From Chloromonas sp. AAM2 (Eukaryota > Chlorophyta > Chlorophyceae > Chlamydomonadales > Chlamydomonadaceae), in the NCBI GenBank assembly GCA_004335635.1, contig QAXH01005665.1, forward strand, positions 52,483-116,482: a stretch of DNA of 64,000 nucleotides. Reading direction: 5' to 3'. Made by a program: the position numbers and the translations under genes. The notes under the pieces were generated by a model. It saw only the letters and a program-made list of their open reading frames with translations, had not been told where the DNA came from and made no database searches. Of this stretch, positions 1-11,700 are shown in pieces (position 1 is the stretch's first letter; every line of letters begins with the position of its first letter).

Positions 1-1319
1 GAAAATGTTCAAGGCTTTGGGACGATCCACGGCCGGCTATTTTTCACTCATGCCCATGCGCACCAGGACCTTGCATGCAGGCCGCATTTGGTGCTGGGCA
101 TGGCCTGGGACAAAGCATGTCCACAAACTATGGATGATGTTGTGCCAACATGGCCATGACCAAAGCAATGGACTGGTTGTGTATGGCCAGGCTGCGTATG
201 CTTGTGAGCCCCAGGGCTTAGCCCTTCTGTTCAACGTCATTGCGCATTTGGCTTGGCTCGTATCATGCCTGCTTGCCAAAGTCTAGGCAACGCTTTTAGG
301 CTAGCGACTGGGTGCAGTCAGTGTTGCAGCTAGATGTCTTGTCTTGTGGGTTCGCTGGCCGAACAATCACAGCCATTGTTGTTTTCTTTGTCTGCAGTCT
401 TGCTATCAACATCAAGGTGAGGCCAGACCTGCACAGTGCCATCTTTTTTTCCATTTCAATCGCTGAGCTTTTTGCTGTTGTGTGAGGTCACTCACATTGA
501 CATCCTGTTTGGACCTGTAGCACGTGGTTGGAACTTCAGCCACTGTAACTTCCTTGCCATTTGAGGTACGAATTCTCTCCACCTTGTTGTGATGGAACTT
601 GCTGCAAGCAACGTCTGTCCATGATTCACTAAAGCTACACACACTTCCATCTTATAGCGTGTAAAACGATGCACACACCTGGCAAACTAAACTACAGGCG
701 CCCACGACGCACACTCGCTGGTGAGCACCTCCCACAACAGGTCCTAAAGCCCGCACCCCCACATTTCAGACACGCACACACGCATGTCTCTGAAAGTCCA
801 ACAGCCCTGAAAGACAACATGGCAACAGTCAGTACAGGCTGCCATGTCACACTGTGCAAAGGCATTGTGCGTCCAGCCTAATGATTGTTTATCAGTCCAA
901 CCTGTTTGATTAATCTTCAATGATACAAAAGTTGCTCTTCTGTTTGATTAATCTTCAAGCCAAACTTTGATCTTCAATTATACAAAAGTTGCAGTGGGTC
1001 CTGATTCATGGAATGAGCAGCTCCTGGCAGAAGCAGGTGAGCACTATATGTGAGTCAGAATCGGCTCTCTACTGCGAGATCACTATGTAAGGTCATTTTT
1101 TATGTGCCAATACGTATCACATGGGGGCAGGGATTCCAGCCCTCCAATACATATCACAGTAGCTGCTCCTGCAGTTTGTCCTGCGATGCTGCCTTAACAG
1201 GTCTGCGTCAGCTGGTGGGTTACAAACTGACCGGCTCTTGGCAGCAGGTAGACTACTGAAATACATGAGCCATATTCGCACGCTGCATCCCTGTGAGAAT
1301 CACAGGACAAGGACAGTCG
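1..1319. other. Region left of ALG1, no gene recognised
   Basis: This stretch lies downstream of the ALG1 stop codon and should hold its 3' UTR. No reading frame here resembles a known protein, and no convincing exon with flanking splice sites was seen. A short imperfect direct repeat of an AT-rich motif (TGTTTGATTAATCTTCAA followed by ATACAAAAGTTGC) occurs twice between about 899 and 992. The left part could belong to a gene lying outside the window. Confidence 0.5.
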
Positions 1320-3898
1320 CTAAGGTTTCAACACAGGCCAGGCTACTCTATCCCAATTCTCATCCCATCTGAGGCTCTGCTGCTTCTCAGCCACTCCCCG
1401 CTGCAGCCGCTGGAGCAGCTGGCTGGGCCGCTGCGGGAAGCCAGCGAGGAGTTGCTGCAGCTGCTGCGACAGCTCCTCTGCGTTTGAAAACAGCAGTCCT
1501 GTCTGCCCGTCTGTTACCAGCTCGTGTATGCAGCTGTAGGCTAGGGCGCACACAGGCAGCCCACTGCCAAACATGTCCACTACCTGCGCAATCAGCAATG
1601 GCATGCGTGTCAATCACATTGCTCAGTAAAGGCCTTGTCCACAGGCACTTGTGGGGGTTGCACATCAAAAGGGATGTCACCAGTGCCGCGTTCTATACTA
1701 GCATGTGATAACCTTGCATGTCCATAAGCACACATGCAGATTTAATGTAAACAATGCAACATGGACGACGTTTAATTCCAACCGAGAAGCCGTTCGCATT
1801 CACCACCCTGATAGCCGTCCAAATGCTTCCTGTGCAGCCGTGCTTCCGTAACACACCTTCATGGGCAGATCCAGCCCTGATGACGATGCATGCAGACACA
1901 CGCCCACGTCCGCAGCACCCAGCACCAGCGGGTAGTCAGCGGCCTCCAGCCAGAGGGTGCGGAAGGACACGAGGGAGAAACGCATCTGCCTCAGGCGGTC
2001 CAGGTACATGGCCTTCTGCGGGCCCTTGCCTGCAGGCGTCATCATCACTTTGTCGGTACCATCATCAATACGGTAAGTGGCGCATGGCACATCTTGGCAT
2101 GGGCATGTGCTCCTGCATCGGGCATGCACAGCGGTGCATTGCACATATGCAAGGGTATTGTAGGCCAGGGCAGCCAAGATGCCGCAACCAGGAGTCCAAG
2201 AGGACCGCAGAAAGGGCGGTGTGTTGTGGCGATACATCCTGAGGTTGTAGGCCTGACGAGTCTTCTTTAACTTCGTCATGAACATCTTCAACTGATCCCC
2301 TTGCCCACGCCACCCTCACCCACATCATTCATCTCATACTCGTACCATTGCTCAACCGCCATTCATTTCCCACCTCACTCACACTCTCACACCTCGTCCT
2401 TCCTGAACATCTTGAGCTGATACATGTGCCCACCCCGCCCTATCCCACATCCCCACACTGGTTCTGCTCACCGGTGATCAGAAACAGCACCTGTGGCAGC
2501 CCTGCCCGATCAGCCGCCGCTGCCCTATCATACAGTTCAGCAGCAGCCAGCAGCACTCCAAAATCCTCATCCGGCGTCCAACTGGTGCTGCTGATGACCA
2601 CAGCAGGCCGTTGGAAACGGTCAGAAACCGCCCCAGAAACGTCCACTGTGCTGATAACCGTTTCAGAGGACAGTGCTGCTGCCGCTGCTGCCGCAATCGC
2701 TGCCCTTGCTCCTGCTGCTGCCGCCCCTGCTGCTGCCCCTGCTACTGCTGCTGGCCCTGCGCCTGCTGCTACCGCTGCTGCTCCGGCTCCTGCTGCTGCT
2801 GACCCTGCGGCTGCTTCTGCTGCTGGTAGTGTTGTTGGGGCGAGCAGGGCACTGCCTGCCTGATCTCGTGCTTGCTGCCAATCAGATAAGAAGTCATGTG
2901 ATTCAGGATCCGTCAGAGCAGCATCTAACCGCTGAAACAGCTCGTGTTTGGTTGTAAGGTCGGTGCGACGGAAGAAGGAAGGGGGCCGGTCGTGCAATGC
3001 TACGGCATCAATGCCCCAGTTAGCCTGCCATGGAGAAGTCAAGTGGCCTTATCTTAAAGACACAACAAGAGAACAACAAGACACAACAAGAGAAGGTCAG
3101 CTGTTGATGAAAACCTTTGGACCTGGTCCATCCCTTGGTAGGAGGCTTTGGTAAAGTCATGCCTTCAATTCATGTGCTGATGACATCCATAACTAGGCAA
3201 ATCATTGCCATGTATTTCTTGTCGCATTATAATTGCCACATGCAAGTGCAGCTACGATTGGGCTGACTGCACCGTATCCGGTCACAAAACATTGACAGCA
3301 CCTTGCTTCATTGTAAGTCGAGTCAATCAGGGTGCTTGATTACACTCACCTTCAGGTCATTCTTCATGGCGTGCGTCACACAAAAGTGGCGGTCACCCTT
3401 TCTGCCCCAGAATCTCTCATGGCTTTGCGCCAGGCGGACCAGCCAATGCCTGGGCCCTTGAGTCAGGCCAAGGATAGTGTAACCGTAATTGTGCCAGTCC
3501 ACAACTAGCTGGGCGCCATGCCGTCTGGCAGCTAGCCAGCAGATGAAAAGGGTGGGAATGGCTGGTGGGTTTTGCAGAAGGATGCGTTGGGGTCGAGGTA
3601 GGCGGACCAACATGAGCCAAAGCAGCTGTAGCAGCTGTTGCAACACTTTGAAAAGTAACGCCAGTATCCTTGGCAGCCGCTTGATCACTGAAAGGGGCTC
3701 ATGGATGGTGACCAGGTGTACGTTGGGAGCGGAGCAGAGCTGCTGCAAGGGAACGGAGCCTGGGTAGGCCAAGACGTAGGCGTTGGTAGATGGTTTTTGA
3801 CTGAGCGAGAGAGTGTGGTACTGCATGCGTGGGCTGCGGCCGAAATCGCCGAGTACCACCACCCATGCAACCAACGTGGGTTGATCAGTGGGTGACAT
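1320..3898 (-). CDS. ALG1: Chitobiosyldiphosphodolichol beta-mannosyltransferase (ALG1-like, GT33), 4 exons
   Basis: This enzyme adds the first mannose from GDP-mannose to dolichol-PP-GlcNAc2 on the cytosolic face of the ER, starting the core N-glycan. Exons on the minus strand are 3350-3898, 2472-3024, 1857-2029 and 1320-1583, giving 512 residues with every junction in phase. Family motifs are clear: [16 protein letters not shown] near the N-terminus, [15 protein letters not shown], the PPSFF stretch, [14 protein letters not shown], and the donor-binding segment [20 protein letters not shown] near the C-terminus. The start is fixed by an in-frame TGA 18 nt upstream. The protein begins almost directly at the first beta strand, so the N-terminal membrane anchor of yeast and animal ALG1 is missing or very short. 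An alanine-rich insertion of about 60 residues (DNA about 2665-2850) interrupts the region before VVISSTSW. Confidence 0.95.
2665..2850 (-). repeat. Ala-codon (GCN) low-complexity insertion in ALG1 exon 2
   Basis: Roughly 60 codons, nearly all Ala with some Gly and Ser, are built from imperfect GCN triplets. The tract keeps the reading frame and lies between the acceptor-binding and donor-binding halves of the glycosyltransferase. All frames through it are open because of the low complexity, which creates several spurious overlapping reading frames. Confidence 0.8.
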
Positions 3899-5739
3899 GG
3901 ATAGATCGTGAGATCACGAGAAAAGGTGTGGCGACATCGGACATCGGCTTTTGCGGATGAGATGGGCTGCGACTGAGTTCACGAGGAGAGTTGGTTAGGG
4001 CTTACCTCCGTTTCTTATCAAATTGGGATCGAGGGCGCCCCAACGTCCCAATGTCACACCACAGCCCAGGGTTAGATTGAGGAATGCTGAGTCCAGGGCC
4101 AGACGGAACTGGGTGCCTTAGGTGGGTCTGCAGGCGGAGAGAGCTTGCCACTTGTGGATGTGAGACTTGTGGCCCAAACCAGCACCATTTCTCTGCTTTT
4201 CATGCAACTCCGCAGTTTCTGTCAGGCAAGCGCAAGCGCGGCCTTGTTAACACTAGGCCAGATACAGATTACAAGGACCAGGAAGCACGTCCACGCAAGC
4301 AGAAGTTGTAGCCTCATGTTTTGAACGTCATAGTCTTTGATCCTTTGATCTTTGAATTCAACAGGTAGCCTGACTCTCTCGCCGGCCCGAATCACATGCC
4401 TTCATCCAGACCCGAGCCTTCTTTAGTCACGGGACTCCAGAGCGTTTTCTTTGGATCAGTCAGTGTCCTACGGATTCCAGTGATTGCTGCTCTTCCTAAA
4501 CCCTTTGTGTCATGTACATGACCTGACCTGAGCAAGCGCAATTGCCTCGTTCTATGACTTTGCTTTATGAACAAGACTGCAGAGCAGATGGGTATAACTG
4601 TTCATCAGTCGCCTGTTTGGCGATCAGATTTGAAAGCAGACAGGGTTTGGGAATTATTTCACGTCGTGTACAGAAAAGCAGATTTCGAGCAGATTGGTAG
4701 AAAAACAATTGCCACAAAACCAGATTGATTAAGATGTCCCAAAGCAGACTCGTCAAGAATCCGTGCAGCCAAAGCATCAAGTCAAAAAGTGTGCAAGTTG
4801 GGAAACGCGGGTACATGCACAGGAGAGCAGACAGAGAGAATTGATTCCAAGAGACCAATCTTTTGGTGGTGGAGGGGCACAGGCTCATATGCCGTGTAAC
4901 ATTTCACACACCATTGACTGCTGCCAAGCGGGTAACATGTGTCACATGCCCGTGAACAGTTGGCGAACGGCCCTAGGGGCAAGGTGGAAGGGTTGCGAGT
5001 AGTTGGAGCACTAGGGAGTGAATATCATCATGGCAGCAATCACGTCGCACGTTGCATGAGCGCGCACGCTAATTGCCAAACGTATAACTTAATGTGATGT
5101 CGTCCGTGAAAGCTTGATGCACGTGCGATGATCATGAAGCGGACCTGCAACCTTCCTATTCAAGTTATCAGCGTAGCAGAAACAGCAAGTATTAGCTGCG
5201 CCAAGTGCAGCACGAGTTATCGCTTGTACGTCACTGAAGCTGGGCATGTCACACATGTGTGCCAGGGTTCCTCCACACGGTTGTCCAGGGTCCCTTGACG
5301 CGGTCCAGAGTTGCTGGACTTTGCTGACAGTCGTCCAGGGCTCTTTCCGAGGGCTGTTGCACAAGTAGCACACCTGGAAAGTTGCTGTTGATCTTCACAC
5401 TGTACGTCAAGTGGCTGGCTTGCATGCCTCGGGCGCAGAAAAGGGCTGATACCCTTCGCCTTATGCTCTCCACAGTCGTGACCGTGTACAAAGTCGCGTG
5501 TATTTGCCGCATGCGCAGGCTTGCACGCGCAGCCAGTGCTTATATAGGGACTCCAGGCGTGGATTCGTCGAGTCCCTCAAAATGCAAATCCTAGTTGGTT
5601 CGAATGTGCGAAAAGCTCAACGAAACTGCTCTCCACTTGCATTTCAAATCCTTGCTCACATGCGATTGGCACTCCTTGTTTGATATGTGAGCGAGGTTGA
5701 TTCGTATTTGAGCAAGAGTCAGTAACGGTTGAGCGTTGT
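3899..5739. other. Intergenic: ALG1 promoter side and OvoA 3' side
   Basis: This stretch of 1.8 kb lies between the ALG1 start and the OvoA stop, both on the minus strand. It should contain the ALG1 promoter and 5' UTR and the OvoA 3' UTR. Open frames here are short, biased in composition and without flanking exon signals. No RNA gene or mobile element was recognised. Confidence 0.5.
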
Positions 5740-8700
5740 TCACTTGCGTTTGAGCACCATCTTGTGCGACACGAGCAGCTGGAACTTGCGAGCATGGTCC
5801 GCGATGAGCAGCGGGTGGCAGGGGTCGGAGGCGAGCAGCTCGAAGTCCAGAGAGGCCAGCAGACTGCACAGCTGATCGAAAGACCTGCGAGCGGGATACA
5901 GTGGCCTGGTATGAAGCGGGCGACACGGCTTTGAAGGGAGGATGGCCTGATACGTGCGCTGTCCCCTGGACTTTCATTCTCCTCTCCGCTCCCACTCACT
6001 GTACGCCTATCCCTTTTCTCGCTGATTACACTGCACCTCTTACTGCCCTGTCCCACTTGTTGCACCTGGCCCTAACGGCCACCACCACCGTGTCCAACAC
6101 CACCACCTAAAGTCCTCCGTCCCCCACTCACTGAACACGTGCGCCATCCTTGTACACTCCCCCCAGCCAGTTTGCCCTGTCCGTGTACTCCTCGCTCCAA
6201 CTGAAGGGGCTAGTCAGCACAAGCACACCACCCGGTGCAAGGGCATCGCGTGCCTGCAGACAAACACAAGACATGGTACACTGGTGACACTGCTGCTGCT
6301 GCTGCCAAACGTGCAAGCTATGGTGTTTTCTTGAACTATGTCCCTTTTTCTGCACCACGTCACAATGCATCACTTGCTGCCACTGAGACGTGGTCACAGC
6401 ACATCAGCTCGGCCACCAGGAGCTTGTCACGCTCACTCTGCTTCACATCCACAGCCACAGCCGCAGCCACAGCCACAGCCGCAGCCGCAGCTGCAGCCAC
6501 AGCCACAGCCACAGCCGCACCCACAAACATGGTTATGTACAAGGTACACACCCACACACGGTTCTCTCGTACAGGTTTACTTCAAATGATTGCCGCCCCT
6601 GCTCCCCGAGCGGTCCTCCCTTACTTGAAAGGCCATGCAAGAACAAATCCCACCCACCCATCCACCTACATAACCCCCACCTGTTGCAGCACGCGCTGAG
6701 GGTCGGGCACTCTGTCCAGCAGGTTGGCGGCCAACACCGCGTCAAATACACCGTGGTACGAGGCGGGCAGCGAACACGCGTCGCCCTGCGCATATGAACA
6801 CGTGCATGCGCGAGCAAGTTAGACAATCGGTCAAACTAATCGCGCACAAGTACAGGTTGAGCACATGCACACACGATCATAAAACGGGTACATGCACACG
6901 TGCGCGAACCAGTCATGCACCCAGTCGAGACCTGTCTCTTCCATCCTATAGCGTGCAAAAGCGGTCTCACTGTAAACCAACAAACACACGCGCGCGAGCT
7001 AGCTCCAAAGCGCTGTCAACCGATCGGGTTATACTTCTCGTCAAGCAGCTGCATTCGTAATCTCTCAACGTGTAGTGCGGTTCGCTCACCGTTACAAATG
7101 ACGTGCGCGATGTGTCAATTGAGTCGTCCACAGTCGCGGACAGGCGGGTGGTGATGTCCCCCTCGAGCTTACAGTCGTACTCAAACCGCCTGCAAGAAAA
7201 GTGGGCAGATGATCTTGATGATGTTGAATGGTCGATCAGACGTGAAGGAGGGAAAGGAAGTGCGAGCGCAGGTAGTGAAGAAAGCTGTTCCTTCTCTTGT
7301 CGTCCAATCTAAGCAGCGGGACCCCTGCATGTCAAAGCAGAGTTAGATTTCTGACGGTCAGTCTAACCTTCACACAGTTGATTCGCTCACCTGTTTTCTT
7401 TGAGTTTGCTGGCCACCTCGATGACTCTGCTGCTCAGGTCAATGCCCACCACATCCTCAAAGTGCCTGGCCAGCTCGAAACACGCCCTGCCCACGCTGCA
7501 GCCGAGGTCCAAAACCCTAGTCGGGCTCCTGCCACACCTGCAAAAAGCAAGACGTCAAAAGTGTTGTAAATGGAAAGAGTAAACTTGTATTGTATAAAGT
7601 GTAATGTTCAAAGTAGTTGAAACGTGGATAAGCTCATACAACTCTGGATCGCAAGATCGCAAAAACAAAGTGCTATAAAACAATAAGAACTGTGTGAAAA
7701 ATACCGAGTTCTACAGGTTACATAAAAATGTGGAATGAAAACGATAAATATAAGCAGGTAAAAGCTACACCGACTCGCTCACCGAGTGGCCCATGCCGAT
7801 GCGTCGTCTGCCAAGCGGCGGTGGAAGTGCAGGGCCGAGTGCAGCACGCCCGACTCGCCTGCCAGAGCGGCGAAGACCTGGTCGTGCGGGCCGTAGTGTG
7901 TGGCCAGCACCTGCAGCATGTCGAAATTGCGTTGCAAGGTAAACACACAACTCACTTTTTTGTGGTGATCAGGCAAACATATCACGCGTGTGCGATTAAC
8001 CGTGATTGTGAGTGATCAAGCAGAGAGTGGTCTGTAATCGAGCCACGGGGTGCGCCGGCGTGTGAACACACACCCACACACAACTTCTCCCGCACCTCTC
8101 TCTCCCTCTCCAATCACTGACCCTCCAACCAACCCCTGTTATTATTTGATTGTATATATATCACCCATGTATATCACTCGTCGATATATATTTATTAATC
8201 TCACCTGTGCCAGCAGAGCATCGCTCTCGTATAGCACTTGTGTGCTCTTGTTCTTGGCCGCAGTGCTCGCCCTCTCCTCCACCAGTGTGGGCGTGAAGGC
8301 ACCCCGGCGCTTGCAGCTGCAGCAGGGCCCGTCCCCGGCGTAGGGAGGGGCGCAGTCCATGCAGCTGAGCTCAACAAACGGAACCTGCATGGAAGGGGAA
8401 AAGTACCGTAGTTACTACTTACTATCGAGCCAATCTGCATACACGGTAAAACGATTATATGACACGGCAAAAACACGAAAGTACTCGAGGCTACGGAAGC
8501 TGCATGCAGGCATATGAAATGAAATGAGCCCATGCACATACAAGGTGGAGAATAGGTCATGCTATGGAAGCTGCATAGAAGGTGATGATCAGGTGGGAGG
8601 GTAGCTGGCAGCACGTCTGTGGATACCATCGTCACAACAGTGCTTGCTTCGTTGCCTATGTTTAGCGCTACTGTGCAACCAGGTGGCGGCGGGTAAGGCT

Positions 8701-11700
8701 ATGGAAGCTGCAGGGTGAGGGATAGGTGGGATGCTTGATAGCAGCCCATCACCATGTGGATGGTAATGTGTGAATGCCAGTTTAGCCGTCAAGCTAGCCG
8801 AATTTCAGGGTATTGTGGAGAAGGACTCCTCCAAGCTCATCAAAAGTTAATGGCAGACTTTACTCACAATAGGGTTGTCTGGTCCGTATCTGCTTGTGTC
8901 GTACAGCGTCAGGTCCACATCAGGCGCCACAACCCTGAAGGTTGCGTGTTGAAAGAAGTGCGGCCTGAACTGGTAGCGGGCGAATTTGGAGGCTAGCTGG
9001 CCCGTGCTGATGAAGGAACCGCCAACGATCTGCACGTGAGGAGAAACGGACGTGGGGATGCGGTGGCGTGAGGCAGAAGCGTGGCGGTGGGGCAGGGGCG
9101 TGGGAAGCACGACCTATGCTATGTTTGAGACTACAATGCTATGTTTGAGACGGTCGAGTCGAGTATTATCTGCGCCTCAGCACAAAGCCAGTGACAGTGC
9201 TGTCCTTGGTCCAACACAGACAGCTATTGTGTGCAATAGTCTAAAACAAACTGTTCTGACATAGCCTCAACACCCCAACCTGACCAGCTCTGAACCTTAA
9301 AGTAGCCCACCTCAAGCATCCGCCACAGCTGTCCACCCTTTTCACCGTAACCCAGAACCGCGCCAGTCTGAAGCCGCCATCAGAAATTTGAATGTTGACA
9401 CGTGTCTCTCTTGAACCACTCCCCCCCCCTCAGCAAAACTGTCAACTCACCAACTGATGTTTCCCCCCAAAGCAAGGCGCAGAGAAGTCCTCGTAGTAAG
9501 GGTGCACCTTGAACCCCGGGAAGGCCGCGTAGTGGTCCTCTGCCCACTCCCAGGCATTGCCCAGCACGTCGTGGAACCCCTTGCGGCTGGCGGGCAGCTC
9601 GGTCACTGGGCTCTGGCTGCTCCAGGCCAGCTGGTAGTTGAACCCCGCTGTCTGGGGCGCATCCCCGCCAACCTGCAAACAAACACATCAAAGTGTTTGA
9701 TCCTCAGCTGTCCTCGTCCCTGATGGCAGGCTCATGTCAGCGTCGCCCAAACCATCACCAGAGATAAGCAGCTGCCTTCAAGCCCCCGATGCATGGACAA
9801 AGAAGTCGTCCGTGAATCCGACCAGTACTTTCCAAATGCAGAGACAACCAGGTCCCGGGATCAGAGCACTAGCTCCGTTTCTAATAAAACGAACAGGCGG
9901 CATCCAACATGAGCATCGCATGGCTTTTTGCATATGTAGCACCTGCTTACTTGACAGCCTGACACACCCATACAGGATATGGTCTAACTTATGGCAAAGA
10001 GCGGGCCTGACTCATTGCCTCACCTGCATGCACACATCCAGGTTGTGCTTAGCGTCCGCCTGCATGCCATTCACCGCCGCCTGCCCCTGCGCCCCCGCGA
10101 GGACGTAGGGCGTGTCCACGCGCTCAGTGGGGTTGCGCAGGAGGTTGTGCTCGGTCTCTGTAATAACACGGTACCTGTGAGCCACGTGACGGTGAGAAAC
10201 GGAAGAGTGAGGGGGAATGTGGAGCGAGTGAGAGGGTGGGACATGTGGGGGGGTTGTTCTCATGAGCGATGCTCATGTGCTGGTTTGCTCTGCCGGCCAT
10301 GGTGCGAAAGTTCAAATCTGTCAAGTCACTCCACCTTGGATCGGCCTTACCCCTGTCCCAACAGTCACTGCAGCAGCAAAGTGGAGCCAGGGATTCTTAC
10401 AGAATTGAGCAATCAAAAGTTTGAAGCCCTTTGTCCCATGCACCTGCCCTTACGCCCTGTACCCCATGCACCTGCCCTTACGCCCTGTACCCCATGCAAG
10501 CAGCCATGCATGGTGTTGACATATCCCCGCTGCATGCACCGGGTCTGACCTGACATGCGACCCGTCCTGCTCTGTGCGCCATGCACAGAACGCCTTGGCC
10601 TCATGATAGTTGACGTCCACGGGCCAGTCCCAGCGCATGTCCACCACGTCAAACAGAGCGCGCAGCTGGTACCTGCAAAGGGAAATGGGGAGGTGTCATT
10701 TACATTGCTCAGTTCTGGGGTCTGGCTGATGCGGAGCAGCATCTCTTGCAATACGCATGTTAGTACAGTTGACCCCGTCCTCCTCAAGTTCACGCTACGG
10801 TCTTTACGGCATTGGCCTGACAAGAGCAGCAGGAAACACGCACACAAGTAGCCTGACAGGCACCAAAGCTTGACCAACTTCACACCCTTCTCTCACTCAT
10901 GCACAGCCACCCTCACTCTCACTCACTTGTGCAGTCCCTGTGGGCCATTTGGCACCCAGAAGGTGGGCCACTTGACGTTTCTGAAGGTTCTCCAGCCCCA
11001 GCCCTCGGAGCTCCAGTACCGGGCGTTACTGTAACCGCCAGACTTGACAAAACGAAGGAACTCGCCGTTGGTCACCTGTGGGGGTGGCGTGGTCAGTTAC
11101 TCAACAGGCAGGCAACGTGTAGGGTAGAGTGTTGCGAAACCATGGTAAACTTAACACAAAGTAACGAGATTGACGTGGTGGCACTGGTGTAGTCCTTGAC
11201 TACCACGCTACCTGATCAACGTTTTGTCTTAGCTTCCTAGCACAGAACCCTGATCAGGTGGCGCGGAGTACGGTTGGGTGGTGTGAGGCGCGGCAACGGT
11301 AGCAAGGCCCTGTCGCCTGCCAGCACTACTTATCAGGCCACCTCGCAACCCACACCAGTCAGGTCTTCTCTGACCCCCCTTTCCACTCCATTCGCCTTAT
11401 TCCACACAATCGGCAACATTCCCTCTTCCTGTGCCCTCTTTGTCTGTCCATCTCTGCTGCTTTCCAAGCCCCCTCCAGCAGGCCCCGGTTAGCCGCTCGA
11501 TAACCCTCCGCCGCCCCTCACCTTGAACCTGGATGCACTAAACGGCTGCACCTGCACCGCCTTGGTGCCGTACTCGTTGTCCCAGCCAAAGGAGGGGTAG
11601 TCAAGGGGCTTGCCCAGCGTAACGGTCTCACCAGCCACTGCAGAACGCAAAAACAAAAGCATGTGCACAACAACCCTGCACGCATCAAATGCTGATTACC

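Noticed and set aside
2663..2957. Leu-, Cys- and Arg/Ser-rich frames overlapping ALG1
   Set aside because: They are other-frame readings of the polyalanine GCN tract.
6235..6797. Plus-strand frames rich in Ala/Thr, Gln/Pro or His/Ser
   Set aside because: They read through the CAGCCA/CAGCCG minisatellite and overlap OvoA exons 16 and 17 on the other strand.
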